Below, in pieces: positions 25,988 to 34,148 of a stretch of DNA of 64,000 nucleotides; position 1 is the stretch's first letter, and the number at the start of each line of letters is the position of its first letter. The stretch lies in assembly GCA_002382975.1 (NCBI GenBank), contig DFTB01000007.1, forward strand, positions 1 to 64,000, given 5' to 3'. Made by a program: the position numbers and the translations under genes. This stretch comes from Fibrobacter sp. UBA4223. GTDB taxonomy: Bacteria; Fibrobacterota; Fibrobacteria; Fibrobacterales; Fibrobacteraceae. The notes beneath the pieces were generated by a model. The model searched no databases, was not told the origin of the DNA, and saw only the letters and a list, made by a program, of their open reading frames with translations.

Positions 25988-26391
25988 AGTTTTCTCTCTT
26001 TACCTTGGCGGGGGAAGCCTCCCCCTGATTGCAGCCTTGGCGATTAGGCAGAAGCCGGCAGTGTCATTGCGAACCCCGAATAGGGGTGAAGCAATCACAA
26101 TCCGACAATCTCGCCAAGTCTTCCATCACCCCCTCTCCTAGGGGCTCTGCCCCTAAGACCCCGTTCCCGTGTCATCCTGAGGCGAAGCCGAAGGATCCAG
26201 ACCTGTTTTTTCAACAAATCTTTCCCTCGATGTGAACATTCCCTCGCTCATCATAATGACTGCTCGGCTCAATCTTGTAGCAGAATCTACGAAATCGCCT
26301 CGCCCTCGCCGACACAACTCGTTGATACGAGTTGCTTTCGGCTCACAGATTCACTTTGTTCGACTGTTCGCTCGGGAAGCCCACATCTCGG
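25988..26391. repeat. Repeat-rich gap after dinG
   Basis: No gene is supported. Bases 26009-26162 match 47738-47820 in their outer parts (GGGGGAAGCCTCCCCCTGAT; CTCCTAGGGGCTCTGCCCCT). Inside sits the GTCATTGCGA...GGGTGAAGCAATC element (26061-26098), and GTCATCCTGAGGCGAAGCCG (26170-26200) follows. These are dispersed intergenic repeats; several form hairpins. The rest (26230-26391) shows no feature. Confidence 0.7.
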
Positions 26392-26883
26392 TCAAAAAAC
26401 AAGCGTTGGGTTCGGAAAATAAATGCTTTTTGTAGGTGAAATCCGCTTTAGCTGGCATGGTAAATTACTACAGGAGGAAACTCTTGTGACTGTTAGTCCC
26501 TGCGAGTTTCCGCCGAGACGTTTTTCTGTAGCATTCTTTAATTCCGCGATTTCTGTTCCCTGGCTCTCGATGAGTTGCCGCTGTTCATGCAGACGGTCCG
26601 CAATCTTCCGCTGGTTCACGGCATAGCCCTTGAGCATGTAGTCTTTAAGGACGTGATTTGCCCACTGGCGAAAACGCGTGCCAGCAATAGATTTAACGCG
26701 ATAGCCGACAGAGATGATTACGTCAAGGTTGTACAGGACGACCTCAGAAATCTGCATTTTCCCTTTAATTGCGCCATGGGGAGTGGTATGTGCAAAATTT
26801 GCACATACCACTTTTGAATCCAGTTCGCCCCTGTTTTCGTTCCCGACCTGGTCGGGAATCTCAATTTTATCCTTTTTGCTCAT
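26392..26883 (-). pseudogene. Truncated RhuM-family gene
   Basis: The middle of this 163-residue frame is a good RhuM family match: GELDSKVVCANFAHT, LYNLDVIISVGYRVKS, TRFRQWANHVLKDYMLKGYAVNQ. The usual N-terminal DNA-binding part and the long C-terminal part are absent. The first residues (IEIPDQVGNE) come from a dispersed palindrome (26840-26858), and the last about 40 residues do not look like RhuM. It therefore appears to be a rearranged fragment given new ends by repeat DNA. RhuM relatives occur in mobile islands; the function is unknown. Confidence 0.7.
26840..26858. repeat. Palindrome TTCCCGACC-t-GGTCGGGAA inside the RhuM fragment
   Basis: A perfect 9-bp inverted repeat with one central base. 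The core GACC/GGTC unit resembles the palindrome at 61135-61155. On the minus strand it encodes IPDQVG near the start of the RhuM frame. Confidence 0.8.
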
Positions 26884-26898
26884 TTTACCTCCATAAAA

Positions 26899-26961
26899 AA
26901 AGTCGTATTTCCATAGCCCGCAGCCGATTTTGGCTGCTATGGGATATGGAAATACGACTTT
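26899..26961. repeat. 63-base near-perfect palindrome
   Basis: Outer arms AAAGTCGTATTTCCATA (26899-26915) and TATGGAAATACGACTTT (26945-26961) are perfect 17-bp complements. An inner stem, GCAGCC (26920-26925) with GGCTGC (26932-26937), closes on a six-base loop. It sits 15 bases upstream of the RhuM start codon. It could be a bidirectional terminator, a protein-binding site or the end of a small mobile element. Confidence 0.9.
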
Positions 26962-27071
26962 CGCGGGGTAATATACAAAACAGAACCAGGAAAAGGCAAA
27001 TTTTTAAACAAATCTCTCCCTCGATGTTTTACAAGTAAGAACCGTTCCCGCCGAGAGTTCTGTTTCCGGTG

Positions 27072-27123
27072 CCATACCCCCCCCCAATTTGTTACCCAAA
27101 TTTTACAATGGGGGGGGGTATGG
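27072..27123. repeat. Inverted repeat with C9 and G9 arms
   Basis: CCATACCCCCCCCCA (27072-27086) and TGGGGGGGGGTATGG (27109-27123) are perfect 15-bp complements around a 22-base AT-rich loop. It lies 58 bases upstream of the first FISUMP lipoprotein. The CTATATTTA sequence at about 27144-27152 follows as a likely -10 region. Both homopolymer arms could slip during replication. Confidence 0.9.
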
Positions 27124-27180
27124 ACTTTGGCAGGGGCATTACCTATATTTAACAAGATAAGCTATAGACGGGGATGTTTT

Positions 27181-29034
27181 ATGAAGAAGTCTTTCCAGCG
27201 TGTCATTGCGACCCTGAACTTGTTTCAGGGGAAGCAATCTCTAACCATCTTCTTGTTGGCGGCATTCTTCGCCCTTTCCGCCTGCGGAAGCGATTCCTCT
27301 AGTTCTCCCTACGAGACATCTGCCAAGGATGCCAACGAACCCTTTTCTGGAGATGTTTCGGGAATTGCGCAGGTGGGGCCCTTTGTGGAAGGAAGCGACA
27401 TTGTCATTCAAGGGTTAGATTCAACCTTCATTATGGTCTTTGAGGAATTCACCGGTGAGGTTGCCGACAATGATGGGGCATATTCCATAAAGGAAGTCTC
27501 CTCGGAAACCAACTATGGTTATGCAAAGGTAACAGGTAAATTTTACAATATCGTTACAGGCTCCATTTCTTCATCGGAATCATCGCTAAAGGGCGTCATA
27601 AACCTAAAGCAAAAAAACAGTGCAAACCTCAATGTCGCGACCGCCCTGGTTTATAGCCGTATCGAAGAGTTGGTGGATTATGGAGCGTCTATCTATGATG
27701 CCAAAAAGCAGGCCGAACAGGAACTTTTCAAGACCTTTGGCTTTGAAGGAAACTTTGACGAATTGAACAAACTGAACGTTTACTCCGATACCGATGGGGG
27801 AGCGGCACTGCTGGCTATGACGATCCTTATGCTGAATGAATCGGAAACTGGTTTTGATTATCGCCTACAGATGTTCGCTCTTGACTTTAAAAAGGACGGA
27901 GAATGGAACGATTTGGATAATCGTGCGGATGCGGCAGACTTTGCAGTGGACCTGGATTTCGTACAAGTGCGAAAGAATATCCAGGAAAGTGGTGGCGTTG
28001 AAAAAATCCCAGACTTTGAATCTTACATAAACTCCTTTGTTGCCGCAGAGTACAAACTGGGCGAGTGTTCTGACAACTTCGATAAGAAGATTGTTGCTGC
28101 CCGAAATACTTACAGTAAAAATGATGGGGTCTACTTTATTTGCGATGATGGAATGTGGCGAAAGGCGACAGCCTTGGAGCAGAACACCCATGGCCTCAAG
28201 TGCGACGCTGACGGAAGTGTTTTAGCGGGTGCTGTCGATACGAGTTCTTTTTATGTATGCGAATCCGGAGCGTTTAGGGAAGCGTCCGCATCTGAAACAG
28301 ATGTTAAGAAAGGGTGCGGCGATTATAACGAGGGAGCGTCCGCAACAAAGTCTGTTAGCAAGTTTTGGGTACTGTCTTTCACATGTAAAGATAAAGAGTG
28401 GATGGCCGACGGGGTAAAGCAAAATATGGAGTCCTACGAAATTTTGACCGATTCAAGGGATGGAAAAGAATATCCGATTGTAACCATTGGCGAACAGACT
28501 TGGATGGCTAAAAATTTGGAATATAACTGTGGTGCGAATCGTTACGGTTGTTACTATTCCTGGATCAAAGCTGTTGTTGACTCTACGAACTTAAGCGAAC
28601 CTGTCCGTGGAATATGTCCTGAAGGATGGCATATCCCAAGCCTTGTTGAATTCGAAAAACTATTTGAAACAACCGGTGTCGATGCGTCGCATTCAAGCAT
28701 GTTGTTTGCACCGCCAGCATGGGATACGGAAGGATCGTTTGTCATGGGTTATTTTCAATCGAGCGGCAAGACGGATATCGAAGTAATGCAGGTCAATGGC
28801 TTTAAGGATGAATATGGATTTGCTCTTTTGCCGGGTGGAACCAGTTCTTTCACTACTGGGGTTAATAGTGGAGCCGAGGCTGTTCTTCTGACATCTTCAA
28901 GGGATGATGCAGGAATCAGTATAAATATGAGATTCGACTTGGCTTTGAAAAAAGGCACTTCTACAATGGATTCATATTCTAATGCGGTTGCAATGCAACA
29001 GAGTTCGTATAATCTCCGCTGCTTGAAAGATTGA
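27181..29034 (+). CDS. FISUMP-domain lipoprotein 1
   Basis: I start at ATG 27181 (MKKSFQRV), which gives a standard lipoprotein signal ending FALSAC; a longer frame to 27127 is less likely. The 617-residue protein has a Ser-rich stretch, a mixed domain (about 45-400) and a C-terminal Fibrobacter major paralogous domain: DSRDGKEYPIVTIGEQTWMAKNLEYN, GICPEGWHIPSL and LRCLKD. This domain is shared by many predicted surface lipoproteins in Fibrobacter. An intergenic-type repeat (27202-27241) is embedded in the signal region and encodes VIATLNLFQGKQS. Confidence 0.85.
   Translation: MKKSFQRVIATLNLFQGKQSLTIFLLAAFFALSACGSDSSSSPYETSAKDANEPFSGDVSGIAQVGPFVEGSDIVIQGLDSTFIMVFEEFTGEVADNDGAYSIKEVSSETNYGYAKVTGKFYNIVTGSISSSESSLKGVINLKQKNSANLNVATALVYSRIEELVDYGASIYDAKKQAEQELFKTFGFEGNFDELNKLNVYSDTDGGAALLAMTILMLNESETGFDYRLQMFALDFKKDGEWNDLDNRADAADFAVDLDFVQVRKNIQESGGVEKIPDFESYINSFVAAEYKLGECSDNFDKKIVAARNTYSKNDGVYFICDDGMWRKATALEQNTHGLKCDADGSVLAGAVDTSSFYVCESGAFREASASETDVKKGCGDYNEGASATKSVSKFWVLSFTCKDKEWMADGVKQNMESYEILTDSRDGKEYPIVTIGEQTWMAKNLEYNCGANRYGCYYSWIKAVVDSTNLSEPVRGICPEGWHIPSLVEFEKLFETTGVDASHSSMLFAPPAWDTEGSFVMGYFQSSGKTDIEVMQVNGFKDEYGFALLPGGTSSFTTGVNSGAEAVLLTSSRDDAGISINMRFDLALKKGTSTMDSYSNAVAMQQSSYNLRCLKD
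27202..27241 (+). repeat. Dispersed GTCATTGCGA-type repeat inside a coding sequence
   Basis: GTCATTGCGACCCTGAACTT at the left end and GAAGCAATCT at the right end match the family also seen at 26061-26098 and 30404-30440. Here it forms part of the signal-peptide coding region of FISUMP lipoprotein 1. Confidence 0.75.
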
Positions 29035-29066
29035 CTAAGGGGTAAAATTTTGTAATGGATGTTCTT

Positions 29067-30230
29067 ATGAAAAAGTATGTATTTCTACTCGCGACAATCT
29101 TCGTCCTTTCCGCCTGCGATGATTCTTCATCGGCGGGTGGCAATAATGGTAACGGCGGCAATCGTGGGGGTATTCCCGACACCGTCGAGACATTCATGGA
29201 ACTGTCGGACTATGACTGCGGCAAGAGCCAGAAGTGTGTCGCCACCTATCTGACGGAATACCATGACATGGCTGTGTGCGATGGTAACAACGGCTGGGTT
29301 ATCGGGACTCTCATCGAGAAGATGGACTGCGACTTTTCTTCATCGACCGACAAGTCCAGCGACAGCATGGGCAATCCTTCTTCGGCAGGAACATCGACCA
29401 AGTCAAGCAACTCCAATTCGTCTGGAAATGGCACAAAGTCAAGCAACAGTTCTGCGAGCAAGGTCGAGTCTTCGTTTAGTAAAGGCGAGGTTCCGAAAAG
29501 TTACGCCGAAGCAAAGGTCATGCCGTCTGGAACATACGATTGCACGAAGTATAAGTGTGTTACGACAGAATACTTGAACCAGGAATTCCTTGAAACGGGT
29601 AAGTATGGCGAAATTCTCGATGAACGCGATGGTCAGGTTTATAAGACTGCTCAGATTGGCGAGCAGATATGGATGGCACAGAATTTGAACTATGCCGACA
29701 GTATTAAAACGCCTAGTTTGTTGGAACGTAATTGGTGCTATGAATACAATGAGGAAAAATGTGCGTATGGCGGTCGGCTTTACACCTGGGCCGCGGCGAT
29801 TGACTCAATCGCACTTTACGACAGCGGCAATGGAGTGGACTGTGGCAGAAAAAAGACCTGCTCTCTACCTTCAAAAGTTCAGGGTTTATGTCCGATGGGG
29901 TGGCATCTGCCTGATACAACCGAATGGAATGTTTTGATTGATGAAGTTGGCGGAACAGATGATGCGGGTAAGGCTCTCAAATCTCAGACGGGATGGACTA
30001 ATAATCGTAACGGTACGGACGCATCCGGTTTTGCGGCGTTGCCTGTGGGCTCGAGACCAACCGATGGTTTTGTCAATGCTGGCGATTATACAGACTTTTG
30101 GAGTTCTTCCGAAATTGATGGCTATTATGTATATGGCGTGAATATGTATTATGGACGTCCGAGTGCACTCATGGTTAATCGCAGTAAGGTCATTGCAGTG
30201 AGCGTCCGTTGCCTCAAGGACTCTGAATAA
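29067..30230 (+). CDS. FISUMP-domain lipoprotein 2
   Basis: The ATG at 29067 gives a lipoprotein signal MKKYVFLLATIFVLSAC; an ATG at 29055 adds four residues. After DDSSSAGG comes a short Cys-containing segment, a Ser/Asn-rich linker (about 90-140) and the FISUMP domain: DERDGQVYKTAQIGEQIWMA, YGGRLYTWAAAID, GLCPMGWHLPDTTEW, GFAALPVGSRPTDG and VRCLKD. It is the second of three tandem paralogues, with 32 bases separating it from the first. Likely surface-exposed and anchored to the outer membrane; ligand unknown. Confidence 0.86.
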   Translation: MKKYVFLLATIFVLSACDDSSSAGGNNGNGGNRGGIPDTVETFMELSDYDCGKSQKCVATYLTEYHDMAVCDGNNGWVIGTLIEKMDCDFSSSTDKSSDSMGNPSSAGTSTKSSNSNSSGNGTKSSNSSASKVESSFSKGEVPKSYAEAKVMPSGTYDCTKYKCVTTEYLNQEFLETGKYGEILDERDGQVYKTAQIGEQIWMAQNLNYADSIKTPSLLERNWCYEYNEEKCAYGGRLYTWAAAIDSIALYDSGNGVDCGRKKTCSLPSKVQGLCPMGWHLPDTTEWNVLIDEVGGTDDAGKALKSQTGWTNNRNGTDASGFAALPVGSRPTDGFVNAGDYTDFWSSSEIDGYYVYGVNMYYGRPSALMVNRSKVIAVSVRCLKDSE

Positions 30231-30248
30231 ATTCCAAAAGGTTTTCCT

Positions 30249-31274
30249 ATGAAAAACACATTCGCGAAAATGTTTACAGTCTGCGCCCTTGCGGGGGTGC
30301 TCGGTTTCGCCCTTTCCGCCTGTGACGATTCTTCGTCGGCGGGGGGTGACGAAACCGAAACAAGCGCCCTGAGCTGCAGTGCCGAAATGTCATCGTCATC
30401 TCGTCATTGCGAGGACTGTAAGGACGAAGCAATCTCCAGCAGCGGCAAGTCCACCGAACCCGCCGAAGCGACCGACAAGTCCAGCGACAGCAAGAACAAT
30501 CCTTCTTCGGCAGGAACATCGACCAAGTCCAGCAACTCTAGTTCTTCGAGAGTCACCCCGAGCGATGTCGAGGGGTCTAGCAAAACCGCCTGGGATTACT
30601 TGAATCCGGACATTAACTATGGCGAGTTTACCGATGAACGTGATGGACAGATTTACAAGACGGTGACCATCGCCCCCGCGGGCACTGGCTATTCCGAGGT
30701 GTGGATGGCCGAGAACTTGAACTACGAGACGGATAACAGCTGGTGCGGCGGCGGAAGCGGAACTACGGAAGGCAACTGTGCCAAGTACGGTCGTCTTTAT
30801 ACCTGGGCTGCTGCAGTGGGCAGGGCGGAGGACGAGTGTGGTATTGATCATGCATGCAACCTTGGTGAGGGAGATATTCGTGGTGCATGCCCCAAGGGCT
30901 GGCATTTGCCCAGTCAAAGCGAATGGGAAGCCCTGATTGTGGCCGTTGACGGTTCCATTACGGAATATACGTCTTCAAATACGGCGGGTACCAAGCTCAA
31001 GTCCGCGTCCGCGAATTGCTGGTCGTCGTACAGCGGCATCACCAAACAGGATGCCTTCGGGTTCTCGGCGCTTCCTGCCGGCTACAGGAACATCGGCATT
31101 GGGAATTACAACTACTGGGGCCGTGGCACGTACTTCTGGAGTTCTACTGAGGAAACCACCTACTACGCGTACGTCATGGGTTTGGACTACCGCAACAACG
31201 GTGCGGGCCTGACTTACGACGGCAACCATAAGAACTACGGGGACTCCGTCCGTTGCCTCAAGGACTCCGACTAA
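30249..31274 (+). CDS. FISUMP-domain lipoprotein 3
   Basis: The 341-residue protein has a lipoprotein signal (GVLGFALSAC) followed by DDSSSAGG, as in paralogue 2. Its linker contains two segments encoded by dispersed repeats: SSRHCEDCKDEAISS (about 51-65) and SRVTPSDVEGSS (about 99-110). The FISUMP domain follows: DERDGQIYKTVTIAPAG, WMAENLNYETDNSW, YGRLYTWAAAVG, GACPKGWHLPSQSEWE, GFSALPAGYRN and VRCLKD. It shares PSSAGTSTKSSNS linker units with paralogue 2, supporting recent duplication. Confidence 0.87.
   Translation: MKNTFAKMFTVCALAGVLGFALSACDDSSSAGGDETETSALSCSAEMSSSSRHCEDCKDEAISSSGKSTEPAEATDKSSDSKNNPSSAGTSTKSSNSSSSRVTPSDVEGSSKTAWDYLNPDINYGEFTDERDGQIYKTVTIAPAGTGYSEVWMAENLNYETDNSWCGGGSGTTEGNCAKYGRLYTWAAAVGRAEDECGIDHACNLGEGDIRGACPKGWHLPSQSEWEALIVAVDGSITEYTSSNTAGTKLKSASANCWSSYSGITKQDAFGFSALPAGYRNIGIGNYNYWGRGTYFWSSTEETTYYAYVMGLDYRNNGAGLTYDGNHKNYGDSVRCLKDSD
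30399..30583 (+). repeat. Two dispersed repeats embedded in the linker of FISUMP lipoprotein 3
   Basis: GTCATTGCGAGGACTGTAAG (30404 on) ending GAAGCAATCTC, and GTCACCCCGAGCGATGTCGA (about 30552 on) ending GGGGTCT, are both units otherwise found between genes. They are read in frame here. Confidence 0.75.
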
Positions 31275-31469
31275 CCCGCCGATAAACAATCATCCCACAC
31301 TTCACACTTCACATTCCACACTAGAATCGCGTTAGGGGGCGTCGCACCGCCACGCGGTGGCGAGACGCGTAAGCGGCTCGATGAGCCGAGCGTGCTCGGC
31401 GAGCAGCACCCGACCCGGCCCCTGGCCGGGGAACGCCCAAGGAAGGAGTGTTTTTAAAAGCTTGTTCGC
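31275..31469. repeat. Repeat-bearing gap upstream of the toxin-antitoxin pair
   Basis: CACACTTCACACTTCACATT (about 31297) leads into GCGTTAGGGGGCGTCGCACC and several GC-rich palindromes (CGCCACGCGGTGGCG; CGGCTCGATGAGCCG), ending in GGCCGGGGAACGCCC. A shorter version of the same element (CACACTTCACACCC...GCGTTAGGGGCCGGGGAACG) lies at about 32118-32163. No gene is seen. Confidence 0.65.
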
Positions 31470-31498
31470 TTGCTTTAATACCGGAAATTGTATATATT
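31470..31498 (+). promoter_or_regulatory. Promoter of the mazF-type operon
   Basis: TTGCTT (31470-31475), 17-base spacer, TATATT (31493-31498). A strong AAGGAGG ribosome-binding site follows at about 31513. Confidence 0.6.
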
Positions 31499-31525
31499 TA
31501 GATTAGATGAATAAGGAGGTGCAGT

Positions 31526-31723
31526 ATGTCTGATGTCGCTTTTGCCGATTTTACCGAGCAGATACTGTCTCTTTCCTATGAGCAGACTCTTACGCTGATG
31601 AGCAAGATGTTGGAGTCATTGAAGACCAAACGGCGCGAAGAAAATTTCGCCGAATTGGAAAAAGATGTGACGCGCAGTTCCATGAACTCCATGTGGGAGG
31701 AATTGAAGAATGACACATGGTGA
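31526..31723 (+). CDS. Putative antitoxin of a MazF-type module
   Basis: The 65-residue acidic protein (LSYEQTLTLMSKMLESL...EENFAELEKDVTRSSM) is predicted mostly helical. It overlaps the following MazF-like toxin by 14 bases, the usual antitoxin-toxin order and coupling. The AAGGAGG ribosome-binding site is near-perfect, which fits high antitoxin synthesis. It is not a classic AbrB-type MazE; the assignment rests on position and size. It probably binds the toxin and represses its own promoter. Confidence 0.8.
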   Translation: MSDVAFADFTEQILSLSYEQTLTLMSKMLESLKTKRREENFAELEKDVTRSSMNSMWEELKNDTW

Positions 31724-32054
31724 AGTCTGGCTAATCGATTTTGGCGACCCCGTTGGCAGCCTTCCGTCCAAGATTCGCCCTGCGGTCGTGATGCAAAATG
31801 ATCTGCTCGGCATAAAGAATCTGAACACTGTCGTTGCGATTCCTTTTACTTCGAATCTCGAAAGAGCTGGCCACGAGCCGAACATTCTGTTCCGAAAGGA
31901 AGAAACGGGTCTCCCGAAGGATTCCGTTGCGGTTATTCACCTTATCGGTGCGGTCAACAAGTTCTGTTTTGACAGAAAGGTTTCTACTATGTCAGAACTG
32001 AACTACCGCAGGCTTGTAGACGCCGTGACAAAATTAATTGACAGCGAGAAGTAG
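31710..32054 (+). CDS. mazF: MazF/PemK-family toxin
   Basis: The 114-residue protein carries the MazF signature: GEVWLIDFGDPVGS at the N-terminus, KIRPAVVMQND with the catalytic Arg, and TVVAIPFTSNLERA with the Thr/Ser pair. MazF toxins are sequence-specific mRNA endoribonucleases that arrest translation until the antitoxin blocks them. Length is typical. The frame is complete, so the module is probably functional. Confidence 0.9.
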   Translation: MTHGEVWLIDFGDPVGSLPSKIRPAVVMQNDLLGIKNLNTVVAIPFTSNLERAGHEPNILFRKEETGLPKDSVAVIHLIGAVNKFCFDRKVSTMSELNYRRLVDAVTKLIDSEK

Positions 32055-32218
32055 GAAAAGCCTTATTCGTCAGGTAAGTCTGGCTAATCAGAACATCTTC
32101 GAATAATCACCCCACCCTACACACTTCACACCCGCGTCTGCGTTAGGGGCCGGGGAACGCCCTTTGACGGCAGGCTCTTTTTTTGCTAAATTTGCGACCC
32201 TATTTCAGGGGATGCGCT

Positions 32219-34114
32219 ATGATGGATTTGTCTGTATTTTTCGATGGAATGTCCAAGCCCATGCTGCGTGAGGTCCACGCTACGGCATACGGCAAAAAGG
32301 GCCTGCTGAACAACGCCTTGATTCAGTCGGAGGTGGTGTCCTTTTATTCCAGCGAAGAACGCATGCAGTCTATCCGTCAAAAACTGGAGAGCTGGCAGCG
32401 GCATTGTCTGGACCTGATTTATCTGAGCGGGAGCCGTGGACTTTCTTACAACGAGCTGCGTCTTTCTGTGCCTGCGGCCAAGAGCGCCGAGCTCCAGAAG
32501 TTTCTGATTTCCCTTTGCCAGCAGTTTTTGGCGTGGCGTTCTTCGACGCCTACCGCCGTCGTGTATTACGGTTTTAGGAATTTCGAGGAGAACATCCGTT
32601 ACGTTCCCGAACCAGTGGACCCTTCCAAGGGCACACACGTGGGATACAGCGTCCTTCTGGACTGGCACGTTTGCAAGGTGCTGGGGCTTGCCCAGCGGGG
32701 CGAACTGAAGGTGAACGGCAACGGGACCCTGCACCGCCGCAGCCGGCAGCTCTGCCTGGATTCCTTTACGTCGGCTTCCAAGCTGTGGTCTAGCGCCGCC
32801 GAATCGGAACTGACCCTGATTTTCAGTTTCTTGACCCAGAACCGCTGGCTTTCCCTGGTGGGCACGAACCTTTACCCCTCGGAAAAGGCCCTGGATTTTT
32901 TGAAGAAGAACAGTTTCCGTCTGCACCAGGACATTCTCTCCTGGTGGCTGTGCGTCCGTTTCCAGAAAGACCGCATGCTCTGCAAGAGCCTTTTCAAGAA
33001 CCTCTCCACGGTTACCTCTGTGCAGGACGCCGCCCAGATTTTCTGGGTGCTGGACCCCACCTTCCGCATTCTGGACAAGAGCCGTCACCTGGGCTGGGAA
33101 AACCTGCCCCGCCCCCTGCGGGAAGCGTGGCTCCTGGGACTTGTGGACTTTACCCTCTCCGGGCAGAAGGGCGTGCACAAGGTGGAACAGGTGGCGCTGA
33201 ACGCAAGCGGCCTGGAATGGCTGGAAACATCGGTGATGCCCATGCCCGAGGCGTCTGTTTCAGTGCTCCCGAACTTTGACATCGTGGCTTCCGTAGGTAC
33301 GTCGCCGAGAATCCTGTTTGTACTTTCGACCCTCGCGGTTTCCAAGAACGACGAGACCTTCCTCTGTTTCAGCCTGGACAAGGAGACTTACCTTTCGGGG
33401 CTCCGCAGCGGTTTTCCGGAATCGGAAATCGAGCATTTTAGGAACGGCGTCAAGACGCCTGACAACGTGTCTTCGGCGCTGGACGAATGGAACGGTTCTT
33501 TTTACGGGGCCCGGGTCCGCACGGTGCGCCTGCTGAAGATTGACGACGCCAAGGCGCTGAACGAACTTTCGGCTTTCCCGCAGTTCATGGAAAACGTGGA
33601 AGAGTTCATTCCGGGATACGGCTTCTTGATTAAGCCGGAGCGGGAAGAGGGAGTGTTCAGCATTCTGGAAAGTTACGGTTTTTGCCCCAATGCCTCTCGC
33701 GCTTTGGAAAATGCAGAGAAGGCTCCTACGGAAGAATGGCGCAAGGATTTCTGTATCCCGCGCTACGAGGCGGGCACGCCGGACTACGAGCTGCGCGGCG
33801 GTCAGGACGAATCGTCCATGCAGTCTTCGCTGGACGCCACCAAGTACGGGAGTCTCTACCGCAAGCTGGATACCTTTGACCTGGTGAAGGTGCTTCGCTA
33901 TGCGAAGGTGACGGGAACCCTGCTGGGCGCCCAGGTGAAAGACCCCGGCAAGCGCAGCGACAAGATGAAGGAAATCACCTTCTACGTGCATTCCCTGCAC
34001 CTGTCCAAGGCGCCTTTCAACGCCGAAATCCAGGAAGTGGGCAGCGAAGAAAACCACCCCTTGCTTCTCTCCTTTATCCAAGAAGTCAAGGTCATGCAGA
34101 AAAAATCCGTCTAG
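32219..34114 (+). CDS. Helicase_C_3 (XPB-associated) domain protein lacking a motor
   Basis: The ATG at 32219 follows an AGGGGATG ribosome-binding site; an upstream in-frame ATG is less likely. The 631-residue protein has winged-helix-like segments at the N-terminus (LIYLSGSRGLSYNELRLSVPA) and a Helicase_C_3 region near 345-440 (SVLPNFDIVASVG, LFVLSTLAVSKNDETFLCFSLDKETYL, GFPESEIEHFRNGV). This domain is normally fused to or encoded beside XPB-type helicases, but no Walker A or DEAD box is present and no helicase is adjacent. It may act as an accessory subunit of a helicase encoded elsewhere. Confidence 0.72.
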   Translation: MMDLSVFFDGMSKPMLREVHATAYGKKGLLNNALIQSEVVSFYSSEERMQSIRQKLESWQRHCLDLIYLSGSRGLSYNELRLSVPAAKSAELQKFLISLCQQFLAWRSSTPTAVVYYGFRNFEENIRYVPEPVDPSKGTHVGYSVLLDWHVCKVLGLAQRGELKVNGNGTLHRRSRQLCLDSFTSASKLWSSAAESELTLIFSFLTQNRWLSLVGTNLYPSEKALDFLKKNSFRLHQDILSWWLCVRFQKDRMLCKSLFKNLSTVTSVQDAAQIFWVLDPTFRILDKSRHLGWENLPRPLREAWLLGLVDFTLSGQKGVHKVEQVALNASGLEWLETSVMPMPEASVSVLPNFDIVASVGTSPRILFVLSTLAVSKNDETFLCFSLDKETYLSGLRSGFPESEIEHFRNGVKTPDNVSSALDEWNGSFYGARVRTVRLLKIDDAKALNELSAFPQFMENVEEFIPGYGFLIKPEREEGVFSILESYGFCPNASRALENAEKAPTEEWRKDFCIPRYEAGTPDYELRGGQDESSMQSSLDATKYGSLYRKLDTFDLVKVLRYAKVTGTLLGAQVKDPGKRSDKMKEITFYVHSLHLSKAPFNAEIQEVGSEENHPLLLSFIQEVKVMQKKSV

Positions 34115-34148
34115 TTCGGACTTAGTTCGGATTTAGTCGAAAGCGTTT

